Source: JBEKTY01 sp049515555 (GTDB taxonomy: Bacteria; Planctomycetota; Planctomycetia; Pirellulales; Thermoguttaceae). From it: DNA of 64,000 bases. The notes below the pieces were generated by a model. The model had not been told where the DNA came from. It did no database searches and saw only the letters and a list, made by a program, of their open reading frames with translations. Position 1 is the first letter of the stretch, and every line of letters starts with the position of its first letter. Both the position numbers and the translations under genes were made by a program. Below, piece after piece: positions 1 through 8,369 of the stretch. Location: positions 1-64,000 of the forward strand of contig JBEKTY010000011.1 of NCBI GenBank assembly GCA_049515555.1, written 5' to 3'.

Positions 1-118
1 GAGAAATGGGGCCAGGCCGTCGGGGAGAAATGGGGCCAGGCCGTCGGGGAGAAATGGGGCCAGGCCGTCGGGGAGAAATGGGGCCAGGCCGTCGGGGAGA
101 AATGGGGCCAGGCCGTCG
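1..118. repeat. 24-bp tandem repeat, about 4.9 copies
   Basis: The window opens inside a perfect head-to-tail array. The 24-base unit (reading gagaaatggggccaggccgt plus cggg) is present five times, the last copy cut after 22 bases. There are no spacers between units, so this is a satellite-like tandem repeat and not a CRISPR. The array may extend left of the window. From 119 to 360 I see no gene; 325-361 holds a copy of the CTCTCC-GGAGAG hairpin described elsewhere. Confidence 0.95.
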
Positions 119-360
119 TTAGTCATTAGGCGTTGACTGCTCGTTCTGGAACTGCCATTCTGTAGGCCATGGCACGACCTTTCAGGAATTCCGGGGACAG
201 CATACATAACTCTCTACAGGAGCGAGCGGGGAATTGGCAATCCTTCCCGATCCTTCACAGGTACCGGCCTGGCTCGCCTTCTCGATGGAAGCGTGGCGGC
301 GCAGTCGGGGAAACAGGGCAACAGCCCTAGCCCTCTCGCGGAGGGAGAGGGGACCGGGCG

Positions 361-1443
361 TCAGCAATTTGAAGCGGCCTGGCGGCTGAGGCGATCGGCC
401 CAGTAGATGGGGGTGGGCAGGCGGAAGCCGGTTAGCAGCCCCCGGACGACCCGCTCGGCGAAGGGCAGATCGGTGCGGTGGCCGGGGGAGACGAACAGAG
501 GGCGGCGGCTGCCCGCGGTCGGCCGCAGGGCCACGCCGATCGGGTGGCCCTGGTACACTACGGGCCGGGATTCCAAGGGGCGGAGCCCTGCCAGATCGAC
601 CGCGCCGCAGAGCAGTTTCTTCGTCAGGCCGATGGTGGGCAGCCCGGCCACCACGCCCAGGTGGCTGGCGATGCCCGCATGACGCGGATGGAGAATCCCG
701 GTGCCGTCGACCAGCAGCACGGGCGCGAGCCGTCCCGCGCGCCGCACCTCGGCAAGCAAATCCAGCAGGATGGGCAGCTCGCGGAAGGTCAAGTACGAGG
801 TGATGTACGGGAAGCGCACCGGGCGCCGCACGGTGGCGGACCAGATCAGCTCGCCGGTCGCCGCATCGACCAGGGCGTAGGCGGCCACGCCTTCGGCCGG
901 GCTGGGGTAGGAAACGTCGACGCCGCCGATCAGCCGGGGAACTCGTTTTCGCGGGCCCGTGCGGACCCGCGCGGAGAGCGACTGTTGCAGCCGCGCGAGC
1001 CTCGCCAGCGGCCGATCGCAGACGAACTCCGCGAAGCCGTAAACGGCCAGATCGACCGTTGCATCGCGGACAGTCACGCCTTCGGCCCGCAGCCGCTCGA
1101 TCTTGGCCCCTAACTCGCCGGCCAGGGCCGGGCCCACGGCGCCCCCGCAGCGGACCACGCGATGGCAGGGGCAGGCCGCGTCGTGCGCGTGGTGCAGCAG
1201 GAAGTGGCCGATCCAGCGGGCGGCCACCGGATTGCCCAAGGCCGCGGCCAAGCCGCCGGGCGTGGTCACCCGCCCGGGCGGCACCTCGTCGAGCAACTGC
1301 CGCAGGTGGCATGCCAGATCGGGGATCTCCAGTCGACCTGCCTCACTGCCTGGAAGGGGACAGTCCCATTTTCGTCGGACGAAAATCGGGACAGTCCCCC
1401 GCCCTCCGTGGTCAAGCTGAGCCTGGCAGGGATTCGGCCCCAC
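361..1443 (-). CDS. O6-alkylguanine alkyltransferase-like / endonuclease V fusion protein
   Basis: This 360-residue protein joins two DNA-repair domains. Residues about 40-125 resemble the DNA-binding half of O6-methylguanine-DNA methyltransferase, with the active-site motif PCHRV (Cys93) intact, so it is not a Trp-type ATL protein. Residues about 165-355 are endonuclease V (deoxyinosine 3'-endonuclease): GGVDVSY (Asp176), PYITSYLTFRE (Glu222), LLVDGTG (Asp246) and the TKK lysines near 275 are all visible. The same domain order is known for an archaeal AGT-endoV protein. The enzyme would repair alkylated and deaminated bases in one polypeptide. Oddity: the first 35 residues are read through a copy of the GGGGACAGTCCC palindrome (1355-1402), and no other ATG lies before the MGMT domain, so either the repeat supplies the start or a rare start codon is used. 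Confidence 0.85.
   Translation of the reverse strand: MGPNPCQAQLDHGGRGTVPIFVRRKWDCPLPGSEAGRLEIPDLACHLRQLLDEVPPGRVTTPGGLAAALGNPVAARWIGHFLLHHAHDAACPCHRVVRCGGAVGPALAGELGAKIERLRAEGVTVRDATVDLAVYGFAEFVCDRPLARLARLQQSLSARVRTGPRKRVPRLIGGVDVSYPSPAEGVAAYALVDAATGELIWSATVRRPVRFPYITSYLTFRELPILLDLLAEVRRAGRLAPVLLVDGTGILHPRHAGIASHLGVVAGLPTIGLTKKLLCGAVDLAGLRPLESRPVVYQGHPIGVALRPTAGSRRPLFVSPGHRTDLPFAERVVRGLLTGFRLPTPIYWADRLSRQAASNC
1355..1402. repeat. GGGGACAGTCCC palindrome, copy 1
   Basis: An approximately 45-bp palindrome whose outer parts read GGGGACAGTCCC and whose centre is TTTTCGTCGGACGAAAA. It lies at the 5' end of the endonuclease V fusion gene. Six further copies occur at 14628-14714 (expanded centre), 15768-15812, 15834-15883, 16197-16245, 21484-21553 (expanded centre) and 35338-35384. 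Confidence 0.9.
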
Positions 1444-1574
1444 TGGTAGCCCTCTAGGGCTTGTGAATCAATTATGGTCAATGAATTCGACCGCGCGCTG
1501 TAGTTGCAAAGCCGCAAGCGGCACGCCACAGTTTGTGGCCAATGCGAGCCTTTGCAGACGGATTCACGAACTCT

Positions 1575-3320
1575 CTATGCCTGGGGCACCGGGCCCGGCT
1601 CGGTGATGATCCGCTCGACGGCGCCGAGGAGCTGATCGGGGCGGAAGGGCTTGTACAACACGGCCCAGGGGGGCAGGCCGGCCTTGCGGGCATTGACGAT
1701 CGAATGCCCCGGGTCGTAGCCGAAGCCGGTCATGAGCACCAGCGGCACGGGGTCCAGCAGCTCCTGCAGCTTGAGCATCAGCTCGTAGCCGTTCATGTCG
1801 GGCAGGCGGATATCGGCCAGTACCACCTCGTAGGGCGCTTCGCGCAGGCCGCGGACCATGCAGGCCGCCTCGGCCCCGTCGTGGGCGGTCTCGACGATGC
1901 AGCCGTAACGGTCCAACAGGGCATGGGCCGCGCTGCGGACGGCCTCGTCGGCGTCGACCACCAGCACCCGCCGCCCGCGGAGGATGGGCCGCTCCTCGAT
2001 CTGTGTGGGCACGGGGTGGGCCTGGGCGGGGGTCATCGACTGGCCCACCTTCTGGATCACCTGCTTGATGTCCCGCGCGTTGCGCAGAATGCGCTGCAAG
2101 CGCTCGACCACTTCCGGCTCGTGGCCGATGTAGCGCTCCATGACGTTGACCGCCTCGTTGAGGATCTCGTCGACGGGGCGGGCCACGGCGCTGTGGATGG
2201 CCTCGACGCTCTCGACCGCCGTGCTGGCCTTCTCGGCCACCAGCAGCTCGAGCGTGTTCAAGGCGGCGGCCACGTCGCGGCCGAAGATCTCCAGGAACTG
2301 CAAGTCGCTATCGGTGAAGGCCCGCGGCTCCATGCTCTCGACGTTGAAGGTGCCGATCACCTCGTCGTGCAGCAGGAGGGGCACCGTCAGCGAGCTCTTG
2401 GCGCCGCGAACGCCCTCCAGATACAGCGGGTCTTCCGTCGTGTCTTCGCACAGATAGCTCTTGCCGGTGGCGGCGACGAACCCCGTCACGCCGTTGCCCT
2501 GCGGCAAGGCCAGCAGCTCGCGAGCCGCCGCCACCGGGTCCATGCCCACCGACAGCAGCGGCGCCAAGCGATTGCTCTGCCGATCCAACATGCGGATCTC
2601 GACCACCCCGAAGCGCAACAGGTCCTTGGTAAAGTGGATGATGTTCGACTTCAACAGCTCGATCCGCTCGCGGACCGGCATGTGGAAGACTTCGTCGGGC
2701 GTGAGGTCGGCCAGCTCGGCCCCGGCCTGATGGATGGCGGCCAGTTTCTGCTGCTGCTGGATTTCGTTGGTGACGTCGCGGACCGTGATGATGAGGTGCC
2801 GCGGCGGGCTGTCGCGTTCCAGAACGGGGGCGGCATGCACCTTGAAGTAGCGATTCTCGCCGCTCCGCAGCGTGGAGCTGGTGCCGCGGCCCGTGGCCAG
2901 GGCCGTGTGGAAGGGGCAGAAGTCGGGGCCCAGGATCTCCGGACTGCCCAAGGCGGCGTAGAAATTGAGCCCCGCCACCGAGTCGCGGCCGCTCCATTGG
3001 CGAATCCGCCCGTTGCCCCAAATGATCGTATTGTCGCTTTCCAGCATAGCCACGCCGTCCGGCATGCCCTCGAGAATCTGCTCGTTCCGCAGCAGTTTGT
3101 CGAGCTCGAAGGCCTGCTGGAAGTACTTGGCGGCCACGTACACGCCGTCGAAGTGCTCCCGGGTGAGGAGCGTCAGGGCCCCCAGCGGGTCTTGCACGAC
3201 CGTCACGTCCTGCGCAGCAAGCGGACCGGCCAGCACTTGCTCGCCGCCCGCGCGGGAGTCGCAGACCATCAGGATCTTGGCGTTTTCCGACAAGGCGTTC
3301 GCGCTCCCCAGGTCGGCCAT
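1575..3320 (-). CDS. PAS-GAF-receiver regulatory protein without kinase domain
   Basis: A 581-residue cytoplasmic signalling protein. In order: an N-terminal receiver-like segment (residues about 12-80) without an obvious phosphoacceptor Asp, a PAS domain (about 85-210; MPDGVAMLESDNTIIWGN), a GAF domain (about 225-385; VTGFVAATGKSYLCEDT, TVPLLLHDEVIGTFNVES), a helical stretch (about 395-450) and a C-terminal receiver domain (about 460-580) with the DEAV-type acid pair and the phosphoacceptor Asp in VVLADIRLPDMNGYEL. No HATPase or dimerisation histidine is present, so it must take phosphate from, or signal to, a partner encoded elsewhere. The internal ATG at 3320 is preferred because the 25 residues before it look like non-coding upstream sequence. 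It stands alone, tail-to-head with the endonuclease V gene. Confidence 0.75.
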   Translation of the reverse strand: MADLGSANALSENAKILMVCDSRAGGEQVLAGPLAAQDVTVVQDPLGALTLLTREHFDGVYVAAKYFQQAFELDKLLRNEQILEGMPDGVAMLESDNTIIWGNGRIRQWSGRDSVAGLNFYAALGSPEILGPDFCPFHTALATGRGTSSTLRSGENRYFKVHAAPVLERDSPPRHLIITVRDVTNEIQQQQKLAAIHQAGAELADLTPDEVFHMPVRERIELLKSNIIHFTKDLLRFGVVEIRMLDRQSNRLAPLLSVGMDPVAAARELLALPQGNGVTGFVAATGKSYLCEDTTEDPLYLEGVRGAKSSLTVPLLLHDEVIGTFNVESMEPRAFTDSDLQFLEIFGRDVAAALNTLELLVAEKASTAVESVEAIHSAVARPVDEILNEAVNVMERYIGHEPEVVERLQRILRNARDIKQVIQKVGQSMTPAQAHPVPTQIEERPILRGRRVLVVDADEAVRSAAHALLDRYGCIVETAHDGAEAACMVRGLREAPYEVVLADIRLPDMNGYELMLKLQELLDPVPLVLMTGFGYDPGHSIVNARKAGLPPWAVLYKPFRPDQLLGAVERIITEPGPVPQA

Positions 3321-3377
3321 GCTCTCAACACTGTAAAATGATGCGAACCGCAGCAAGGGGGAAAGGTCGGTGTCATT

Positions 3378-3490
3378 CCTGACCGCCGGCAGCAAAAAAG
3401 GGATTCGCTCTCCACTCGGTTAACCGTAGCAATGGTGAAAGTTGGTCCCCTTCCTGACTGTTGGCAGCAAGAAAAGGGATTCGCTCTCCA
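3378..3490. repeat. 37-bp direct repeat pair upstream of the PAS/GAF gene
   Basis: Positions 3378-3414 and 3453-3490 are near-identical (CCTGACCGCCGGCAGCAAAA versus CCTGACTGTTGGCAGCAAGA, each followed by AAGGGATTCGCTCTCCA). They lie 58-170 bases upstream of the PAS/GAF regulator start. A hairpin GGAGGGC-TGGT-GCCCTCC follows at 3533-3550. No gene is seen in 3321-3870; 3590-3790 contains a diffuse repeat-like stretch with the 'ACCCACCCTAC' tail found in other intergenic regions here. Confidence 0.7.
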
Positions 3491-3870
3491 GGTGATTATA
3501 CGTGTTTGGGCGGTCCCCAACAACCGCGCCGCGGAGGGCTGGTGCCCTCCGTTGTGTTGATCGGTCCGGCCCGCGCGGAAAATTCACTATCAACTACCCA
3601 GAAACCGCTGTTTTTGCAACCGGTCAATCCTCCTAATCCCGCAAAAGCCGCCGGGGCGCCAAGAAAGCCCCGGTTTCCCCGTTTCATCCGGCCCTTCGAG
3701 ACCCACCCTACAGTTTTCCGAGCCTCCGCAACATAAACTGTTACCCCAAAATTTGGGGGCATTCCAGGGGCGAGAGCCAAGCCGGCCTCCAGCCGACCGA
3801 ACTGCCGAGCCGATCCAAATACTGAGCACGGGCTGCTACGAGACCGTGATGCAGTTAAGGGGGGCTTACG

Positions 3871-4122
3871 ATGTGGCGGGCATTCTTTCTGGCGATCGGG
3901 CTATACCTCGTGATTTTCGGAATGGAGTGCCTGGCGGTCGACCAGGTCTATTTGCGGGCGCACGAGGCCCCGCGGCCGGCGGCGGGGCTCTTTCAATCGG
4001 CCGCCGCCGAGGGCCCACCGTTGACATTCGCCCCATCCCCCTGGATGCCATGGAGCTTTCTCTCCAGCGGGATCGTCGTCTGCCTGTACTCGTTCACCAT
4101 TCCCCGCCGCCTGGGCAAGTAG
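3871..4122 (+). CDS. small membrane protein, unknown function
   Basis: An 83-residue protein with two predicted membrane-spanning segments, residues about 3-23 (AFFLAIGLYLVIFGMECLA) and about 58-76 (WSFLSSGIVVCLYSFTI), joined by a 35-residue loop, ending in basic RRLGK. The ATG at 3871 follows a good purine-rich ribosome site (GGGGGGC, 3858-3864). I recognise no domain. It looks like the short, conserved hypothetical membrane proteins common in planctomycetes, but that is a recollection and not a search result. Confidence 0.65.
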   Translation: MWRAFFLAIGLYLVIFGMECLAVDQVYLRAHEAPRPAAGLFQSAAAEGPPLTFAPSPWMPWSFLSSGIVVCLYSFTIPRRLGK

Positions 4123-4130
4123 TAATCACG

Positions 4131-4262
4131 ACGGGCGACGCGGACGACGGGCGACGCGGACGACGGACGACGGACGACGGACGACGGATTGGAGTGCTTC
4201 CGTCCGTCGCCCGTCCTCCGTCGTGGTTCTGGTGGGGCTCGCTCTGGCTCGACCCACCCTAC
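4131..4262. repeat. GACGACGG simple repeat with inverted partner, then 'GCTCGACCCACCCTAC' element
   Basis: A run of GACGGGCGACGCG/GACGACGG units (4131-4187) is followed by its reverse complement (4199-4226), which would fold into a long hairpin. Directly after it, 4231-4262 carries a GTGGGGCTCGCTCTGGCTCG-ACCCACCCTAC hairpin that recurs at 35664-35697 inside the microcompartment operon. Apart from the promoter below, 4123-4472 holds no gene. Confidence 0.7.
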
Positions 4263-4384
4263 AATTTTTCCGCTCGCCCGCTCCGGCGGCTCTTGATCCG
4301 GCGGCTTTGCAAGGGGTCGCGAAACTCGTAGAATCCGGGGTGTGCCTGCGCCGCTGCAAGCTGATTTCTACCGGGATGCGTAGG

Positions 4385-4393
4385 TATTATACT
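4385..4393 (+). promoter_or_regulatory. possible -10 box of the fumarase operon
   Basis: TATTATACT at 4385-4393 gives two overlapping -10-like hexamers (TATTAT, TATACT) in otherwise GC-rich sequence, 80 bases before the fumarase start. No convincing -35 was identified. Confidence 0.35.
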
Positions 4394-4472
4394 GCGAGCG
4401 GCCAGGAATGAGACGAACCTTTCCCTATTGTTACGGTTTGCAGCATTTCAAACCGTGCGGCGACTGAAAGCC

Positions 4473-5906
4473 ATGACCGAATCTCGCGTTGAATACGACT
4501 CGTTGGGCGAGGTGCGGCTGCCGGCCCAAGCTTATTACGGGGCCCAGACCCAGCGGGCCGTGGAGAACTTCCCCGTCTCGGGCCGGACGGTGCCCAAGGA
4601 GCTGATCCGCGCCTTGGGGCTGGTCAAGTGGGCTGCGGCGCGGGCCAATCGCGAGTTGGGCAAACTCACCGGCCCGCTCAGCAATCCGCTGACCGAGGCC
4701 GAGGCCGAGGCCCTCGTCGCGGCCGCCCGCGAAGTGGCCGAAGGCAAGCTGGACGACCAGTTCCCGGTCGACGTGTATCAGACCGGCTCGGGCACGTCGA
4801 CCAACATGAACGCCAACGAGGTGATTGCCAACCGCGCCATCGAGCTTTGCGGGGGCGATCGTTTCCAGCCGCAGAAGCGGATTCATCCCAACGACCACGT
4901 GAACATGGGGCAAAGCACCAACGACGTCTTCCCCACGGCCATTCACCTGGCGATGGCCCTGGCCATCCGGGGGCAGTTGATCCCGGCGCTGGACGAATGC
5001 GGCCGGCGGCTGGCCGAAAAGGCGGCGGCCTGGCAGGAGATTCTCAAGATCGGCCGCACGCATCTGATCGACGCTACGCCGCTGGCCTTGGGCCAGGAGA
5101 TCGGGGGCATGGCCCGGCAGTTGGACCGCTCCGTGGGCCGGGCCGGCTTGGCGCTTGAGGCGCTGCTCGAGCTGCCCATCGGCGGCACGGCGGTGGGCAG
5201 CGGGATCAACACCCATCCGCAGTTCGCCCGCCGGGTCTGCCAGATCTTGGCGCAGGAGACGGGCACCCCGCTGGTCGAGGCGCTGAACCACTTCGAGGCC
5301 GGCGCCCAGCGTGACGGGCTGGTCGAGTGCCACGGCCAGCTTCGGACCATCGCCGTGACGCTGTTCACCGTGGCCAACAACATCCGCTGGCTGAGTTCCG
5401 GCCCGCAGACCGGTTTTCATGAGATCATCCTCCCCAACCTCCAGCCCGGCAGCTCGATCATGCCGGGGAAGGTCAACCCGGTGATGTCCGAGAGCCTGAT
5501 GCAGGCGGCGGCGCGGGTGCTGGGCAACGACGCCACGATCGTCTTTTGCGGGGCGGCGGGCAGCCAGTTCCAGTTGAACGTCATGATGCCGCTGATGGCC
5601 GACGCGGCGCTGGAGAGTGTGCGAATCATGGCCGGCGCGGTACTGGCCTTCGCCACCCGCTGCCTGGCCGGCATGCAGGCCGACGCCGAAACCTGCCAGG
5701 CGGAAGTCGAGCGCAGCCCGGCCATGGCCACCGGCCTGAGCCCTTACATCGGCTACGATCGGGCGGCCGAGCTGGCCAAAGAGGCCCTGGCCGGGCACAA
5801 GACCGTCCGGCAGCTCGCCCGGGAAAAGAAAGTCTTGCCCGAAGATCTGCTCGAAAAGGCGTTGAACCCCTGGAAGATGATCCACCCCGGCGAAGAAACG
5901 ACGTAG
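4473..5906 (+). CDS. fumC: class II fumarate hydratase
   Basis: A 477-residue fumarase that interconverts fumarate and malate in the TCA cycle, a cytoplasmic homotetramer. Diagnostic segments are YDSLGEVRLPAQAYYGAQTQ at the N terminus, SGTSTNMNANEVIANRA, the substrate-binding HPNDHVNMGQSTND, and the family signature GSSIMPGKVNP; the histidine in GRTHLIDATPL is also present. Length is as expected for class II (about 460-480). I use the ATG at 4473, as the 15 residues upstream in frame do not match fumarases. The downstream SDR gene starts immediately after its stop codon, so the two are probably co-transcribed. Confidence 0.95.
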   Translation: MTESRVEYDSLGEVRLPAQAYYGAQTQRAVENFPVSGRTVPKELIRALGLVKWAAARANRELGKLTGPLSNPLTEAEAEALVAAAREVAEGKLDDQFPVDVYQTGSGTSTNMNANEVIANRAIELCGGDRFQPQKRIHPNDHVNMGQSTNDVFPTAIHLAMALAIRGQLIPALDECGRRLAEKAAAWQEILKIGRTHLIDATPLALGQEIGGMARQLDRSVGRAGLALEALLELPIGGTAVGSGINTHPQFARRVCQILAQETGTPLVEALNHFEAGAQRDGLVECHGQLRTIAVTLFTVANNIRWLSSGPQTGFHEIILPNLQPGSSIMPGKVNPVMSESLMQAAARVLGNDATIVFCGAAGSQFQLNVMMPLMADAALESVRIMAGAVLAFATRCLAGMQADAETCQAEVERSPAMATGLSPYIGYDRAAELAKEALAGHKTVRQLAREKKVLPEDLLEKALNPWKMIHPGEETT

Positions 5907-6743
5907 ATGAAACCGAGTACGTTCTGGCAAGCGAAAAGCGTGCTGATTACGGGGGCCTCCAGCGGCATAGGTTGGGCCCTGGCCAAGCGCCTGGCCGGCG
6001 CGGGTGCACGGGTCGGACTGTTGGCCCGGCGGGCCGAGCTGCTGGCGGAATTGACCCGCTCGCTGCGGGCCCGGGGCGGCGTGGCCGCCTTCGCACCCGC
6101 CGACGTGACCGACCGGCTGGGCCTGGCGGATGCCATTCGGGCGCTCGAGGCCGAGCTGGGCCCCTGCGAGGTGCTCATCGCCAGCGCCGGCATCTACCGC
6201 AAGAGCCGTGTCGAGCAGTTCGATGCGGCCAGTGCCGAGCGGGTCATGGCCACCAACGTTCAGGGCACCATCAACGCGATCGGTGCGGTGTTGCCGGGCA
6301 TGATCCGCCGCGGTCACGGGCACCTGGCGGCCGTGGCCAGCCTCGCCGCGCTGGTGGCCTTGCCGGCGGCGGGCGTCTATCGGGCGAGCAAGGCGGCACA
6401 GCTCGCCCTGCTCGATTCGCTGCGGGTCGAGCTGCACCCGCTGGGCGTGCGAGTCACCCTCATCGGCCCCGGCTTCGTCGATACGCCCATGCTCACCGAC
6501 CAGGAGCGGGCAGCGCACAAGGACCTGGTCTCGGCCGACGACGCGGCCGCGCGGATCTGCCGGGCCATCCAGCGCGGCCAGGCCGAATGCTGGTTCCCGT
6601 GGCGAACCTGGTTCCTGGCCAGGCTCGCCGGCTGGTTGCCCTGGGGCCTCTATCGCCGTGTAATGTCGGGCTATCCCGAGATGGAAGAAGCCGGCGGCGG
6701 CCCGCAGCGGTCCCCCTCTCCCTCCGGGAGAGGGCCGGGGTGA
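5907..6743 (+). CDS. SDR-family NAD(P)-dependent oxidoreductase
   Basis: A 278-residue short-chain dehydrogenase/reductase. The Rossmann glycine motif TGASSGIGWALA is near residues 14-25, an S-x(about 13)-YRASK catalytic segment (VASLAALVALPAAGVYRASKAAQ; Tyr/Lys in YRASK) lies near 155-160, and PGFVDTPM follows. The substrate cannot be told from sequence. It begins on the base after the fumarase stop, so it is translationally coupled or at least in the same transcript. Oddity: the last 15 residues (GPQRSPSPSGRGPG) are encoded by a CTCTCCCTCCGGGAGAGGG repeat (6711-6745), which also provides the stop, so the original C terminus was probably altered by repeat insertion. Confidence 0.85.
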   Translation: MKPSTFWQAKSVLITGASSGIGWALAKRLAGAGARVGLLARRAELLAELTRSLRARGGVAAFAPADVTDRLGLADAIRALEAELGPCEVLIASAGIYRKSRVEQFDAASAERVMATNVQGTINAIGAVLPGMIRRGHGHLAAVASLAALVALPAAGVYRASKAAQLALLDSLRVELHPLGVRVTLIGPGFVDTPMLTDQERAAHKDLVSADDAAARICRAIQRGQAECWFPWRTWFLARLAGWLPWGLYRRVMSGYPEMEEAGGGPQRSPSPSGRGPG

Positions 6744-6945
6744 GGGGAACGGCCTTGGTCACGAAAACAAGTTCGGCGCGGGTCTCCCGACCCCGCCGCG
6801 GCGGGGGCCGAAGGTCTCCGGGGCTCGGGAGACCTTCAAATCGGCGGTGTGGCTCGGTCGGAGACCGGCCACAACGCGGGAGGAGTGCGGTCATCACCCA
6901 TTTTCCCTCACCCTAACCCTCTCCCGGAGGGAGAGGGGACCGGGC
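6711..6945. repeat. repeat cluster: two CTCTCC-GGAGAG hairpins flanking a 112-bp TTCGGCGCGGGTCTCCCGAC element
   Basis: CTCTCCCTCCGGGAGAGGG hairpins occur at 6711-6745 and 6903-6942. Between them, 6769-6880 is copy 1 of a 107-112-bp element that begins TTCGGCGCGGGTCTCCCGAC, has a variable middle, pairs GGTCTCCCGA with TCGGGAGACC, and ends GGTCGGAGACCGGCCACAAC. Copies 2 and 3 are at 44425-44536 and 47514-47620. No coding gene is seen in 6744-7143. Confidence 0.85.
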
Positions 6946-7143
6946 ACAGCCTTGGGTTCGCGTCCTAAGCCCCGAGAACCGCGGCGGCAGGGTTGATCCT
7001 CGGCCGACTGTGGCCTATGTTACCTAGAGGGGCGCATCTCGGCCCGTTCCCCACGGCAGCGTGGAGAGCGATTGCCGGTTGGGGCCGGCGTCGGCGCGGG
7101 CGGCCGGGCGCGGTGCGGCACTGGAGCGCGACGATCGGCAGCC

Positions 7144-8124
7144 ATGGAAACGGTCCCCTTTTTCTCTTCGGCGAATCTCGCGGCGGGCGGCGCGTCGGCG
7201 CCGGTCGCGGCGGTGTCTCCCCCGCCGGCGGGGGAGGATTCCGCGGTGGTCGCCACGGTTCCACCTGCCGGCGCGGCGGAGCGGGAGCAGCCCGCCGACG
7301 CGCCCGTCGCCCAGCAACCGGCCCCGCCGCCCGACCCCTGCGTCGAGCAGTTCCGGCGATCGCTGCGGCGTCAGCACGACCGGGTGCGGGAGTTCCTCGA
7401 GGCGCAGCGTGAGCGTTGGCAGCGGATCGAGACGGAGTTGGGCCGGCAGATTGAAGGCTTGCAAGCGGAGCTGGAATCGCTTCGTGGCCAAACGTTGCAG
7501 GGGCCGGCCGGCGCGCGGCGGGACCGCGAAGTGGAATTGCAGGAGCAGTTGCTTCGGCTCCCGAGCGGCCTGCACGCTGCGGCCTGTCCCGCCGCCGACG
7601 CCGGCAAAGACTGGGAGAGCGAAAAACGCCGCATCCTCGCCACCTTGGAGTCCGACCCCGGGCAGAACGACTCCCCAACCGACGACGAGCGGCTGAAACT
7701 GGACGACCTTGTCGGCCGCACGGACGAGTTGGTGGCCGAGAAGAATCAGGAGATCGAGCACTTGCGGCGCCTGCTGCAGAGCCAGAGCGACAACGTCGGG
7801 TCGATCGTGGCGGGCGCGGCGGCGGGGCAACAATTGCTCGATCAGGACGCCGTCATTCGCCAGGAGCGCGAGCACCTCGTCCAACTCCAGCGGGAGTGGC
7901 GCGAAAAACTGGCCCAGGCCGAGATCGAGATCTCGCTGGAGCGGGCAAAGATCGCCCGCAAACACGCCGAGATCGACGAAAAGCTGCGCATGTTGGAGAT
8001 GCGTGCCCGGACGCGCGAGGGGCCGGCCGAGGCCCTGTGCTCGACCGGTCGCCCAGCCCGGGGCCGCTGGCTCGCCCGGCTGGGATTGTCAGACCCCGAG
8101 GCGGGCAGCCCCGAACGGCCGTAA
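7144..8124 (+). CDS. coiled-coil protein, unknown function
   Basis: A 326-residue hydrophilic protein. Residues 1-60 are Ala/Pro-rich and probably disordered. From about 68 onward, long heptad-like helices rich in Arg, Glu, Gln and Leu (RRQHDRVREFLEAQRERWQR, RQEREHLVQLQREWREKLAQ, KIARKHAEIDEKLRMLEM) predict at least three coiled-coil segments. There is no signal peptide, membrane segment or recognised enzyme domain. I take the ATG at 7144; an in-frame ATG at 7072 would add a low-complexity Gly/Arg leader. It has no close neighbours in an operon. A structural or scaffolding role is a guess from composition only. Confidence 0.6.
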   Translation: METVPFFSSANLAAGGASAPVAAVSPPPAGEDSAVVATVPPAGAAEREQPADAPVAQQPAPPPDPCVEQFRRSLRRQHDRVREFLEAQRERWQRIETELGRQIEGLQAELESLRGQTLQGPAGARRDREVELQEQLLRLPSGLHAAACPAADAGKDWESEKRRILATLESDPGQNDSPTDDERLKLDDLVGRTDELVAEKNQEIEHLRRLLQSQSDNVGSIVAGAAAGQQLLDQDAVIRQEREHLVQLQREWREKLAQAEIEISLERAKIARKHAEIDEKLRMLEMRARTREGPAEALCSTGRPARGRWLARLGLSDPEAGSPERP

Positions 8125-8179
8125 GCGTGGTCGGCGCGCCAGTAAGTCTCGGCCGAAGAATAACGTCAGGAGTACTATT

Positions 8180-8277
8180 GTAGCCGGCACACGTCGTGTG
8201 CCGTCCGCTGAAGTGGAACAAGGCGCGGCCAGCGGCACACGGAGTGTGGCGTGCTGCCTTCCATGCCGTGAACGGTC
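8180..8277. repeat. GTAGC-GGCACAC palindromic element, copy 1
   Basis: One of several copies of an element built from GTAGC(A/C)GGCACAC-(TCC/GGA)-GTGTGCC palindromes, here two palindromes separated by about 35 bases and ending with the right-hand terminus CGTGAACGGTC (8267-8277). Related copies: 9296-9421, 10508-10637, 11412-11467, 35700-35728, 41201-41277, 47461-47513 and 47621-47690. Confidence 0.85.
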
Positions 8278-8369
8278 GCCGGGTTGTACGGAATGCGCAG
8301 GCCGTAACGAAAGGAACGCCCCCGGGTGCGTGATCTTCCTCCGAAACAGAATAATCCCGAGAAGGAAAC

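Noticed and set aside
1..118. Tandem repeat as CRISPR array
   Set aside because: Units are directly adjacent with no spacers and no cas gene is present.
3496..3780. 94-residue minus-strand frame with a hydrophobic stretch
   Set aside because: It consists of intergenic repeat-like sequence including the ACCCACCCTAC tail and a hairpin; no ribosome site.
4431..6518. 695-residue open frame on the minus strand opposite fumC and the SDR gene
   Set aside because: It is a GC-rich antisense shadow; composition is His/Arg/Gln/Gly-rich without domains, while the plus strand encodes a clear fumarase and SDR.
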